Shown in pieces: positions 14,301 through 28,303 of a stretch of DNA of 60,566 nt (its first letter is position 1; the number at the start of each line of letters is the position of its first letter). Location of the stretch: assembly GCA_016098155.1 (NCBI GenBank), contig JAAAJB010000151.1, positions 1-60,566 of the forward strand, given 5' to 3'. The notes under the pieces were generated by a model, which worked only from the letters and a program-made list of their open reading frames with translations, had not been told where the DNA came from and made no database searches. The translations under genes were made by a program, and so were the position numbers. Source of the stretch: Actinomortierella ambigua (lineage: Eukaryota > Mortierellomycota > Mortierellomycetes > Mortierellales > Mortierellaceae).

Positions 14301-17117
14301 AATCTGTTCGGCGAAGTGGTCGGGATCCAGCCTCAAGAACACTGCTGGCGTCAATCCGGTGATAAGCACGTTTGACAAATCCACAGACGAAGAGGCTGTA
14401 GCAGAGTCGGTCGCGTTCACGGAAATCTGGATAGCCAAGGGTAATTGTGCCGATCGTAAATGTTCAATGTCCGATAAGAGTGTTGCAATCTGCACATCGT
14501 CATCCAGTCGAGGAGCCAGTGTATCCTTGACGAAAGCTTGGAGTCCATCCAGGACCTTGATGCTGTCCGCCCGGGAATTGAATCCTCGAAGTCGAGCCTG
14601 TACAATCTGAACTGCCCTCTTGGGCGCCTCTGGATAGTCAGTGTGCTCAATGATATGCTGAAGCGTCTTATTGACCTGTCCGTTGGTTGTAAAGAGGGGC
14701 ATGGTGGTCGTAAAGACACCAAGAATGTCCATTCCAGGGTCAGGAAGATTGTGGAATACTAGTTCGTGAACAAGGCCCTGCACAGATGCAGCCATCAGTC
14801 GCTTAGTGCCCGTCGTCTCTGGACTCGTCAGCAGTTCAGGGTGCATACTCGAGCCGGTAAACACTTGCGGCTTTTCCGCGCTGTTGGAGTCAATGAGCGA
14901 CGAGTGGTCGAAAGATGGGCGAGAGGGGGAAGGAGCCGAAGCCAGCGACTGTGCTGAATGATTAGAGGGCAGTGTGGAACGAACAGTGAGAGATTCCCTC
15001 GCCTGGTTGCTATCCATGGAACCTGTCGAAATGAAATGGGGAGCGTGGGTAAGCACATTGCATCGGGCCACGTGCCGCGAATGAATGGTGTGAACCAACT
15101 GAAGGGTTTTGTGGAAAAGGAGGATAAAAAAAAAAAGAAGCTCACCTCGACTGTCCATGGTCCGAGATATCGCATTAAATCGCTCTTTCGTCCTGTGAAA
15201 CTTGGAGTACCACATGTGGCGAACCTCTGGCGATGGTGGTAAAAATAGAAGCCTCTGTGTGTACTCTTTACCATCAATGGACGTTGTGATGATGAGCTCC
15301 AGCGTCGAAGTAGTTTGGTGAATGAATGGCACAGAGAGCGTCGATGATGTGGACAAGTTATCCGAGCCGTGACTCACGCTCGAGTTGACAGTTGACGGGC
15401 CGCTGGCGGAGGACATGGATGGTGTCACGAACGGAAAGAAGGTATTGGAGGCAGAAGGGACAGGTGAGGCCATGTCAAGGGCTTCTACCTGCGAAAGCGA
15501 GTACATGGCTTCGTGTTTCCACTTTGTGAAATAGCCACGCTGCTTCTCCTTCTCCGCTGACCGCTCTTGCTGCTGCTGCTGCTGCTGTTGTTGGCCAGCT
15601 GATCGTAACGAGTGGACATTAATTCCGTAGAACCGGCGCTGCTGAGGATGAGAGAGTGTCGATGTGGGCGAACGGTCTTCTGACTCCTTCTGGCTATTAA
15701 ACTTGATGACGTCCTTCATTTTGGTCGAGGGAAAGCGAATCCACTTGCGCTTGCAGATGACAATGCAGTCCTCAAAGAGGAGAAGGGCCACGTGTTTCTT
15801 GGGCTGCATGGACATGCGGTCAAGTTCTGTAAAGCACTCGCCATATACGTACTTTGATACGAGCGGCGCTGCCGCCCAAGACTGAGGGTGAAGTGGCCTT
15901 GGGTTGCCTTCAAAGAGTAGCGTGCGGGTGGAGGACTCAAATTTGAATGCAGTCAAGACCATGCCCGATTCATTTGTGAGTGAAAGACGCGACGACGAAG
16001 GTTGGTGGGTAACGAACCCCTCGATTTGTCTTTGATTGTCACGCGGCTCCTGGAATCTCGGTTTCTCTTCGATTGGCAGCGGCTTGAAGAAATAGAGCTT
16101 TGTGCCGCGAAGGATGACCTTGTAGACCTTCCATCCATGACCAATCTCGCCAGGCTGCAGGTCTGCTTTCTTGTTCAGGAACCCCTCTTGGTAGATGATA
16201 CTAGTTGTAGGTACGGATTTGTGGCTGGAGAGAGTCGACAGTCGGTAGTTGCTGTTGCGAGCCTGGGAATATGACACCCGGCTGGGCGTGTTCGGTGCAT
16301 GGGTTTTAGTCGAGTGAGCAACAAGCTGGGACTGGCCAACAGAAGGTGCAGCGTAGGATGGGGACAGTTTGCCAGGGGAGGTGTTAGAGCTTGCAGGGAT
16401 GTGATCAGTGGTCACACTGGCGGCTGTGACCGATGTGGGAGAGGAATGTGGAGAGCGCGAGTGTGATTTAGTTGACGACACTGCTGACGGAGAGGAGGGG
16501 GTGTGCGAGTGATGTGCTGGTGTGGTACTGGTAGTTGTAGTGGTAGTGGTGGCAGTGCCGCTGTTGGGCGGTAGAGGAGTGGCGAGATGCTGCTGCAACG
16601 CCAAAGGTTGTTGACGGGATGGGAGTGTCTTTGCAGCAAAACGTGATCGCCCTCCACTCGAAGCAGGAGAAGAGGAGGAGCCTGAAGCAGTTGGTGCTGC
16701 TCCCGTGGAGCCCGAGGTGTCCTTGGAAGCAGCCTTTGCCTTGGAGGCATCGCTGTTCTGGCTCTTCTTGGACTGAAGCAAGTCTCGTGCAGAGGATGAG
16801 AGAGAGCTGGAGGCATCTGCGACTGTACCAAACAACTTTTGTTTAAGATATGAGAACGCTGACAAGGACGATGATGATGAGTGGGGTGGTGGAGTGTGGG
16901 CCGTCTTGGACTCTAGCGTGGCCGACTGGGACGCACTTTTGGAGTGCTGAAAGCCTTCATGCGAGACGGTCTTGCGAGGGCCAGTCTCAGGATGCTGTTG
17001 AGGTTGGGCGGCGTTGGTGGATGAAGACGACGACGCCTTGGGGCTCTTGTCCTTTGACAAACCACTACTGCCAGAAGGATTGGTGGACGACATGGGTTGG
17101 GAAGGCTCTCTCTCCAT
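8313..17117 (-). CDS. BEM2: Bem2-like Rho GTPase-activating protein (PH / RasGEF-like / PH / RhoGAP)
   Basis: Five exons: 17117-15146, 15022-9617, 9503-9417, 9293-9078 and 8959-8313, predicting 2775 aa. Yeast Bem2 is shorter, about 2170 aa. Domain order: a Ser/Thr-rich disordered N-terminus (1-300); a PH-like domain (about 307-650, GFLNKKADLQPG...WKVYKVILRGTKLYFF); a central helical region with LDPDHFAEQIFHYH, a Ras-GEF-like element; a RasGEF N-terminal-like part (about 1450, VYASSFFATYRSF); RAQRFVDVVLLSREEMRRFD (about 1830); a coiled coil (about 2140-2210); a second PH domain (about 2335-2400); and RhoGAP (about 2460-2700). The GAP has the arginine finger in GIYRVPGAVS and the NLAIVFGPTLVRP motif. 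Bem2 family proteins switch off Rho-type GTPases in polarity, septation and the cell-integrity pathway. The C-terminus is strongly acidic. The first intron (15145-15023) is 123 nt and stop-free in frame. Confidence 0.9.
15023..15145 (-). other. Stop-free 3n intron in the Bem2-like gene
   Basis: GTGAGC donor and a ...TTTCGACAG acceptor flank 123 nt (41 codons) with no in-frame stop. Translated, it reads as a hydrophobic, T-run-derived segment unlike its neighbours, so it is an intron. Removing it joins TMDSR to GSMDSN. Confidence 0.75.
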
Positions 17118-18064
17118 AGGGTTTATTGAGGGTGGGATTCGTCAGGAACGCAACCGTTCCTGCTCGCAAGCAGTAGACGTAGGCGCAAACACCGCGCCTG
17201 GTATGCCGGAATGGGAGTCAATGGGATGGGGAGGTCAGTCAATGATGTGAGTCCCACGGCCGGCCATTGTCCATTAACAAGCCCAAGGAGTTGGGAGTCA
17301 ATGTCTGTGCCAATACCTTTTGCTGCAACCAGCCGTTCTTCTTCTTCTTCTTGATGTTCTTGTTCTCCTTCCGCGTTGAGCGAGGAGGGGGAGAAAAAGC
17401 TGCTAGAGTTGAAGGGGCTGAGGGCACAAGAGTGAAATGGAATGAAATGTGAAGGAAAGAGAGATGTTAATGAAAGAGAAGGTGTGTGAGAGAGCGAGAA
17501 AAGGGGGGGAGGGAGGGGAAAGGGAAAAGTGGTAGCCCATCGTTGTGCTTGCTTGTTTTTTTTTTTTCTTCTGCAGTGCGAAGATGGGAGGAGAGAGTCA
17601 AGAAAGCAGCAGCAGCAGCGGCAGCCTCGCCATCTGGAGCCCGGTAGAGGGATTGCTCGGGGCACAAAGGAGGAGGTTGCCTCACCAGGCAAGCAGTTTA
17701 ACGTATTTATTCCCTTGCTTTTTTTTTTCGACCGTTGTACGGGTGATGGGGCATGGCTGGCTCTGGTGCTGCCTATTGGACAGTGATTGAACTGCACGCG
17801 GCCATGTGCTTGGGTGGGCCATAAGCTGTAACACGGACTCTGATTCAGATCAAACAGAGAGGTCCAGCTCGAAAGAGAGAGAGAGAGAGAGACAAAACCC
17901 TTTCTTATCTCTAATCTCTTGATTTTTTGTGTTTCCCTCTCTCCCTCTGTTTTCTCTCTCTCTCACTCTTTCTCTCTTCTTCTCTCTCTACAACGTCCAG
18001 GTCATTCACTCCTCCACACAATCCTACTCCATTGCCTCTCCTCCATTCTCCATCGCACTATCCC
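17118..18064. promoter_or_regulatory. Divergent promoter region between the Bem2-like gene and 6PF2K
   Basis: A 947-bp space between two divergently transcribed genes. On the 6PF2K side (17935-18000) it is almost pure pyrimidine, a common fungal initiator context; a GA run lies at 17873-17892. The ORFs visible here are low-complexity translations of these tracts. No TATAAA was found on the 6PF2K side. Confidence 0.55.
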
Positions 18065-20826
<2,762 letters not shown>

Positions 20827-20978
20827 GATAAATTCGCAAAAAGCAAACCACATGCCAGTGCCACGCGAGGTTTTTTTTTTCTTCTTGTCAGAAGCTGTTT
20901 ATAGAAAAAAACTGACTAAAAAGAAATGAAAGAATGCTATAGATTACAGTATTATGTGTCTTGATGTCCATGGTGGGT
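20827..20978. other. Convergent 3' region of 6PF2K and OPT-A
   Basis: Only 152 bp separate the stop codons of the two convergent genes, so their 3' UTRs almost certainly abut or overlap. A T9/A-rich stretch (about 20870-20920) would serve poly(A) signalling on both strands. Confidence 0.5.
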
Positions 20979-23391
20979 TTAGTAGGCGCTATCTGGAGGA
21001 GCGGGGTTAAAGTTGGTCCAACCGGCAGGTTTTGAGCTGTGGGGGGCGCCACAGCGGTTGACAAAGCCATACGGAAAGTTGTCGCCAGCCTCAGTGTAAT
21101 GGTTGCCCCACCACGAGGGGAATTCGACCCTCAGGTTCTCAGAGACACCACCGGCCAGGAAGAGGAAGAGGAAGAGACCAGTGAAGGCAGCACCAGTATC
21201 CATGGCGGCAGCGAGGATGAAGGTGTAGCGGTTCCACCAATCCTTCTTGTAGCGAGCAAGGTAGCCCTGGAAGATGACGGCGACGATGAGCGAGGGAAGG
21301 ATACCCAGGGTGAAAGCGTTGGGGAACTTGGACATGCCGTTGGCAATGAGGGTGACGTTGAAGAGTCTCCACTTGATCTTGGGGAACTTCTTCGACAGAC
21401 CCCACTGGATGGCAGGGAGGATCAGGCCGACCAGGAAGCCATAGTAGACCCAGCCGTACTTGCCCTCGGTCGAGAACATGCGAGCGGGGCCAAGGGCTCC
21501 GTAAATCAAACCAGAGCCCCAGAAGTTGGCCACACGGTTGCCGGTCCAGAGACCGTTCTTGTCGGGACGAGTGCCGTCCAGAAGATCGCGCTGGTTGTTG
21601 ATGATGACGTGCTGGGTGACCCAGTTGAAGATAGCACCGACCAGGGAGCCCCACAGCTGAGCAGCGAGCAAGGCACGAGGAGCAATCTTCATGTAGTGAC
21701 CCAGCTTCAAGTCCTGAAGCAGCAGGTTGCACTGGTACATGGCCATCTCACCGTAGCACTTGAAGACCATGTTGGCGATGGGCTTGCCAGGCAGCATGTA
21801 ACCGCAGATCAGCTCGGAAATGACACTCAGCCCAGGGCCGTAGCCGGTGACAGCGTTCATGATACCGATGGGCAGCGTGAGGACAAAGCCCAAGACCAGG
21901 GCGACAATCAGACCCCACCATGGCAGCTGCAGCTTGTAGTACTCGACGCAGAAGATCGACAGACCGGCCATGACGACGTAGAAGACGGCATACCACCAGT
22001 GGGGCACCTCGGGATAGGCCTTCATCATGCGGGTGTGAACGTCCTCCTCCTTGTTGGCCAGGACAGCGCGGAAAGTTCTAATAATCTTGCGGCCGTGGAA
22101 GAAGCCAATGTGCGAGATGCACGAAGTCAGGGCCGTGAAGGCCATGAAGAAGCCGAGGGCATACATGGGTGCCATGGTGACCTTGACGCCCAAAGCATCG
22201 TAGCGCTCAACGTCGAGACTGTGGTCGGGGGTACGGAAATCTTTGTAGTCGAAGATGGTGCCGTTGGGGAAGAACAGTCTGGGGGTCAGAGGGCGACCAA
22301 AGACACGGGTGCCCCAGATGTTGTTCAGCCAGAAAATGGGCACCAGGATCCAGTAGTTGAAGATCATGCCCAGGTATGTGCAAAGCTGCGAGTACAGGGG
22401 GTAGTACATGGACTGACCCTGAATGGAGGTCCAGTCGAACGACAGCGCAAAGGCTCCGCCACCCTGAGCAGACGAGAAAATAGCCCAAATGTTGCGGTCG
22501 AAGGGCTTGATCCAGCACACCCAGTCAAAGTACATCAACAGGGGGAACATCCACTGAGGAATGAATTGGTAGAAGAAGGTGATGGCGCAGACAATCCAGA
22601 AGAACTTCATGCGTGTCCAGCCGAAGATCAGACGGACCTTCTTGTAGTCGTCGGTGTTGTGCATAGTGTTGTAGAACGACACCTGGATCAAGTTCTGCCA
22701 CCAGACCATCTCGGCAGGGTACACGACGTACTTGCGCATGAGACCAGCCATACCATAACCAACGCACTGGGTGGTGATAATCATGAGAATACCGCCAATG
22801 GCGCTGATGCGGTAGTTGAGGAAAAGGTCCGTGGTAGCCAAGATATCGACAGCGTAAGCAGCCGCGGCACCGGCGTTGCAGGTAATACCAATGGCAGCGT
22901 GCTCCTTAATGTTGAAAGGGCCGGGGTTCAGCGACATCTCTTGACCGAAGAGAGTGACCTTGAAGGTTGGGAGGAAGCGGGCCATGAGCTTGCCCAGATA
23001 GAAAGAGGACAGGTTGACGAAGAAAATGGAGTAGGAGGAGTAGGTGGTACGGAAGAAGTTGTACTGAGTGATGACAGCACCGATGGCGGTGAAGATGGCT
23101 CCAAGAAGCCAGAAACGGAATGTGATGACGGGCAGCGTTGGGTCATCCGTGATGGGAACGGCTGTATTGGAAGGGAAAGGAGATCGTGAGAAATAAGGAT
23201 GGTGAGCAATGCGAGTGCACCCTGTGTATTTGTTTGGATGGGGGAGCGAGAGACTGGCCTGGCCGATAACACATACCCATGCGGACCGCCTCGATAGGCG
23301 AATTTTCTTCCTCCTCGTCAATGTCGAGGGGCTTCTCAGCCGTATCGTCGGTGAACTTTTCAGCAGGAGTTTCCTCCTTGATAGACGACAT
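20979..23391 (-). CDS. Oligopeptide transporter, OPT family (paralogue A)
   Basis: Two exons, 23391-23277 and 23161-20979, with a 115-nt intron; 765 aa. The family N-terminal signature spans the junction: NSPIEAVRMG / AVPITDDPTLPVITFR. The body has about 14-16 hydrophobic spans, with NPGPFNIKEHA, GYGMAGLMRKYVVYPAEMVWW, VTGYGPGLSVISELICGYMLPGKPIANM and GSGLIYGALGPARMF. These are proton-coupled importers of tetra- or pentapeptides (or related compounds) at the plasma membrane. The OPT signature KIPPR reads KIAPR here (GHYMKIAPRALLAAQ), a Pro-to-Ala change not seen in the two neighbours. Codon use is strongly biased towards C-ending codons, suggesting high expression, and it leaves a 716-codon open frame on the opposite strand. 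A TATAAAA lies 108 bp upstream. Confidence 0.93.
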
Positions 23392-23498
23392 AGTGCAGGG
23401 AGGGGGGTGGTCAAGCCACGAATGTATGTCGAGTAGGGAAGGTTGGTTGGGTGGTTGACAACGAACAAGGAGACCAAAGAAGGAGGGTTATTGGGCAT

Positions 23499-23505
23499 TT
23501 TTATA
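23499..23505 (-). promoter_or_regulatory. TATA box of OPT-A
   Basis: TATAAAA on the minus strand, about 108 bp upstream of the OPT-A start codon, a plausible distance for a fungal core promoter. Confidence 0.55.
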
Positions 23506-24639
23506 TCCAGAGGATGTTTCCACTGCGAGAGACCTGTCCAAAGGAGGAATGCGGGGGAAAGGGAGCATGGGTTGGGGGCAGAGGAAGAATGCGGTTACCG
23601 AGGAAAACTGAATCGACATCAGCTCAGTACCAAGAAACCTAAAACAGTGAGCGGATGGTAACAGACCTGCAGCTGTGGCCGAGATGTCACCTTTCCTCCC
23701 AACAACAACAAACAAGAGCAGCAAAACAGGGAAAAGGTAGAGGAGCCTAACCCAAAAGGGGGTGGGTGTGAAAAAAAAAAAAAAAAAAAAAAAAAACGAC
23801 GCTTGGGGCGCTCGAACAGGGGAGGCAAACAAGTTGGGCCCATGATTTGTTCAACAACAGCGCCAAATTTCACGTACGATCTGATTAGTTTTGTTAAGTC
23901 CAATACGTACGCTTGTCCTTTTAGTTCAAAATCAGATATAGTTTTTCTTAGGTTGGCCTTCAGCCTCGTGGGGCACACAAGGCTGCTCCATCTCTTCCAC
24001 TCTGTGTTCCTGTGTTCCCTCCTCTCTTCACTCTTTACATAATACACAAAACCAGCAAAGTGTGAAGCAATAAAAAAATGTTCAACAGACTTCTTCAGGT
24101 GGGTGGTGTGATGAAGGTAGAACCATTGGCAAACGAGGCAGGCGGAGAGGTTATCTTGTTGACCCTACCCTGCACCAAAAAAAAAAAGAGCGCCGCTCTG
24201 CTTCAGAATCAGATAAATTATTACTTCTTTTGGTCACCTATATGTTGACAGGGCGCAAGGAAAAGGGACGAGGCAAGGTGTGTCAAGCTGCAGTACAGGG
24301 GTATGTTCAGAGTGTACTACATGGGGCGGAGTCAATGTTGAAAATCGGGCATTGGAACTCTACTGCAGCATGTCTAGAATGTGGACTACGTGTGAGCAGA
24401 TGAACCAATTGCCAAACAAAAGATGTATAAACCTCCTTGCATGTGTCATCAAACAAACATAAACATGACAAGCTTCCCCCCCCCCTCTCACCCAACTGCA
24501 GGGAGCGTCCAAATGTTGATAAACAGTGAAAAACGAGGTCGAGATGGAGGCATGTCCTCAAGATGCTCCTGAAGGTTCTAGAGGGAGAATTTGACATATT
24601 TGTTCCTTTGTTCATCTGTCTAAGGAGGTGGTAGACAAG
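23506..24639. other. Intergenic, OPT-A upstream / OPT-B downstream
   Basis: About 1.1 kb without a supportable gene. It contains an uninterrupted run of 26 A at 23771-23796 and a short C-run near 24477. Short ORFs here show no domain or splice support. Confidence 0.55.
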
Positions 24640-27053
24640 CTAAAGTACATCCCATTGATCGTTTGCTGCACCGCATCGATCCACGCCTAAGAAAGGAGCG
24701 TTATCGCCTTGGGGGGTGTGATAGTTCCCCCACCAGGAAGGGATCTTCACCACCATCTTGGAGCTGGCGCCCCCTTCAAGAAACAAGAACAAGACAAGGC
24801 CGGTAAAAGCGGCGCCTGTATCGAGGGCAGCCGACAGCAGAAAGGTGTACTTGTCCCACCATTTCCTGTGGTAGCGGGCAAGATAAAACTGAAAAATCAG
24901 ACAAACAATCAGACTCGACAGGATGCCCATTGAGTATCCATTGGGGAAGGAGCTCATGCCGCCGGCGAAGATGGAGACATTGAAGAGGTGCCACTTGACG
25001 GAAGGGAATCGCTTGGAGAGCAGCCACTGGATGCCCGGGACAATGATGCCAATCAAGAATCCAGCGTAGACAAAGCCATATTTGCCATTCAGAGCAAACA
25101 TGCGTGCAGGGCCTAGAGCACCATAGATCAGGCCAGATCCCCAGTATGTCAACACACGCTGACCAGTCCATAGACCATTAGGATCCTGGGATGTTCCGTT
25201 TAAAACAGCGCGCTGCGAGTTGATAACGAGTATCTGAGTCATGTAGTTGAACAGGCCACCGATCACCGTGCCCCAAAACTGGGCAGCAAAGAGCATGCGT
25301 GGCGGAATCTTCATGTAGTGGCCCAACTTGAGATCCTGCAGAAGAACGGTGCACTGGTACATCGACATGTACCCATAGCATTTGAATACCATGTTGGCGA
25401 TCGGTTTGCCCGGAAGCATATAACCACAGACCAGCTCGGTAATCACGTTCAGCCCTGGTCCGTAGCCAGTCACTGCATTCATGACACCGATGGGCAGCGT
25501 GAGCGCAAATCCCAAAGCAAGCGCGATCAAGAGTCCCCACCACGGCAACTGGAGATTGTACACCTCAACAGTGACAATGGCTAAGGCGGCCATGATGACA
25601 TAAAAAGCGGCGTACCAGGCATGAGGCACCTCAGGGTAGATCCTCATCATCTTTGTGTGCACGTCATCCTTGTTACTGCGTATCACGGATCGCCAGGTCC
25701 CGCAGATATGACGGCCATGGAAAAAGGCAACATGAGAGCAACATCCGGCAAGAGCGATGAAAGACGAGAAGAAGCCCAATGCATAGAGAGGGGCCATATT
25801 GGCTTGTGGGCCGGCATTATACTTTTCCTCGTTCAGCGAATAGTCGGGGTTCATAAAATCCTTGTATGGAAAAAGAGTGCCATTTTCATAATACAGCCTT
25901 GAAGTCAGGGGTCTGCCGATCGTTTTTGTACCAAGGACGTTGTACATCCAGAAGATGGGGAGAATGATCCAATAGTTGAGGATTTGGCCCGCATAGGTAC
26001 AGAGCTGAGAGTGCAGAGGGTAGTAGAGTGTCGTACCCCCGATAGTTGACCAATCAAATGTGAAGGCGAACACCCCACCACCGCTGATCGTGGAAAATAT
26101 GGCCCAGAAGTCTCGGTTGAAGGGCCGGATCCAGCACAGCCAGTCAAAGTAAATGAGAATGGGGCCGATCCATTGCGGCAGAAACTGGTAGATGAAGATG
26201 ATGCCTGCGACGACCCAGAAGAACTTCATACGTGTCCAGCCAAAGACCAGACGCATGTCCTTGAACTCTGAGGTGTTGTGCATTGTGTGGTAAAAGACCA
26301 CCTGCACGAGGTTGCCCCACCAAACCATCTCTGCAGGGTACACAATGTACCTTCGCAATAATCCTGCCATGCCATAGCCAACACATTGCGTGGTGAATAT
26401 CAGGAGCAACGAGCCAATGGCGCTGATTCGATAGCCGAGGAAAAGGTCTGTCGCTGCAAGAATGTCGACGGCATACGCGGCAGATGCACCCGTGTTGACA
26501 GCAATGCCGATCAATGCATGCTCCTTGATGTTGAATGGTCCTGGATTGAGCGACATGGTGTAGCCCTTGACAGAGACACTCTTCGTCGGTAACACCCGCC
26601 CCAGAAACTTTCCGAGCGAGAACGTAACCAGATTGACAAAAAAGATGGAGTAGCTGGCGGAAGTCGATCGAAAATAGTTGTACTGGGTGATGATGGCACC
26701 TATCGCCGTAAAGATGAAGGACATCAACCAAAACCTGAATGTGATCACCGGAAGCGTCGGATCATCCGTTATTGGAACAGCTAGACAGGCAACACAGCGA
26801 TTTTTTTTTGTTCACAAACGCATTGAGCGCATTGTTAAAACCTTGATATTCACGCTTGAAAAGTATTCAACCTTGTTGTGCGTTCAGAGTCGTCGGTGAA
26901 CCTACCAAGGCGAACGGCCTCAATGGGTGAATTTTCAGCCTCGTGTTTCACCTCAACTTCGCTGGAGCCATCATCACGCGGCATTTCTTCCTTGTTTTCA
27001 TGAGTAGAGTCCTCGCTCTTGGACGATCCTGGCGCATGTTCGGGGTCGGACAT
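24640..27053 (-). CDS. Oligopeptide transporter, OPT family (paralogue B)
   Basis: Two exons, 27053-26906 and 26780-24640, with a 125-nt intron; 762 aa. The intron falls at exactly the same codon and phase (phase 1, after EAVRLG) as in the other two OPT genes. It shares the AVPITDDPTLPVITFR start, NPGPFNIKEHALIGIAVNTGASAAY, the KIPPR signature and GSGLIYGALGPARMFALN. The N-terminal cytosolic tail (about 50 residues) is Ser/Glu/Lys-rich and differs from A and C, as expected where regulation diverges. The predicted role is proton-coupled oligopeptide uptake at the plasma membrane. Within the array it resembles C more than A, for example in the KIPPR motif and in GLWTGQRV. The C-terminus ends shortly after GVDRCGAA, about where the family ends. 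Confidence 0.93.
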
Positions 27054-28303
27054 AAAAGGTGGATTATCGGTGGTATCAGATGCAAGGCAGATGGATGCAG
27101 AAATGAGGGAGGGAACGATGGTTCAGAGACTGCTGTGGTGTAAGCCAGCCACTGAAAAGAAAAAGTATACTAAAGCGCCCCAGATCCTAGTTTATTTAGT
27201 GAGCATGGCTGGTTGCTCTCCCTCTCTCGTCATGTGTGGTTCTGCAAGGCAAGGAGACATTGCGATTCCAACCGACTGGTACATACCAGCGTACAATTCA
27301 ATTGCACACCACTCACGGTCTGTTCCGACCAACGACAACGACGGGGCTTTAGTTATTAAAATATAGTTCAACCAACAGTAACAAATTGACTTTTGAATTG
27401 AACACAATACATGGCGTTGGAATGTTGGACAAAAAAATGTGTGGTTCCTGAGACTTATTCAGGGGCCTCCATGCTTCTCTTTTGTTAGGGTCTATCACAC
27501 CCCACAACATTTCTTTGAGGCTGCAATGGGATAAGGGACGGAGGCTCACTCGTGCGCAAGGGCAAGCCTCTGTTCTTGCCGGTCAGGCCACAATTGCACA
27601 ACAAGATGGAGTCAAACTAAAGTGTCGGGCAAAAAGGTGTTATCGATGTACATGCTGGTGTACCTGCATGCAAGTCTGCATTCGTGAAACTATGAATGAC
27701 TTTGGCTGTCAACCTCGGAAGGATTTTTTGAGGTTATATAATTGTAGACTACAGCAGTAGGCAGTGCTAGCGAACGGCGACACAAAGTTTGTGAACACTA
27801 CCAAATATGGCGCCGAGCGTAGGGCAGTCATGTCAAACCATGGCCCCTTTCCCCTTTTCCTGGATCCTGACTCAGGCTACATGGCGTGACATTTACTGCC
27901 CGCTTTTGACTTTTTAGCGAGGATCCCCTTTCAATCTTGGCCATAATCACGTGACTTACCAATTGGGATGCTGGGTCCAGCAGGACAAATCTGCCTTGTT
28001 AGGCATCTTGGGCCAAGACCAGCAAACAGCGACCCTACACGTTCGCAAACCTGCATCTCTCTCCCAAGGTTAATTTGCTAGAAACATAAGCCGACCATTT
28101 ATTTTTCGGACAGACCTACTGCTTCCTCAGGGGGTCATGTTGCTCTGTCAAATTCGTTCGATATCATCCCCATACGACCGTACGTGATAATTTTGCATGG
28201 TTGTGTTGAAAATGCTAGAGATGGAAAATGGGCTATTATTCTGTGGTTCGATGGAGCAGCATAGATTTTATTTGGTTTGGTTTGGTTCGGTTTGATTTGT
28301 TCA
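27054..28303. other. Intergenic, OPT-B upstream / OPT-C downstream
   Basis: 1250 bp, AT-richer than the flanking genes, with no supportable gene. The longest open frames (under 100 codons) show no domain, splice signals or codon bias like the OPT genes. It should contain the OPT-B promoter; no canonical TATAAA was found near 27060-27200. Confidence 0.5.

Noticed and set aside
17123..17797. 224-codon minus-strand ORF upstream of the Bem2-like gene
   Set aside because: Made of translated pyrimidine and A/T runs in the divergent promoter; no domain and no splice support.
21039..23189. 716-codon open frame on plus strand opposite OPT-A
   Set aside because: Its composition (Asp/Glu/Val/Gly-rich, no hydrophobic core or domain) is what arises opposite a highly biased membrane-protein gene; smaller mirror frames occur opposite OPT-B and OPT-C.
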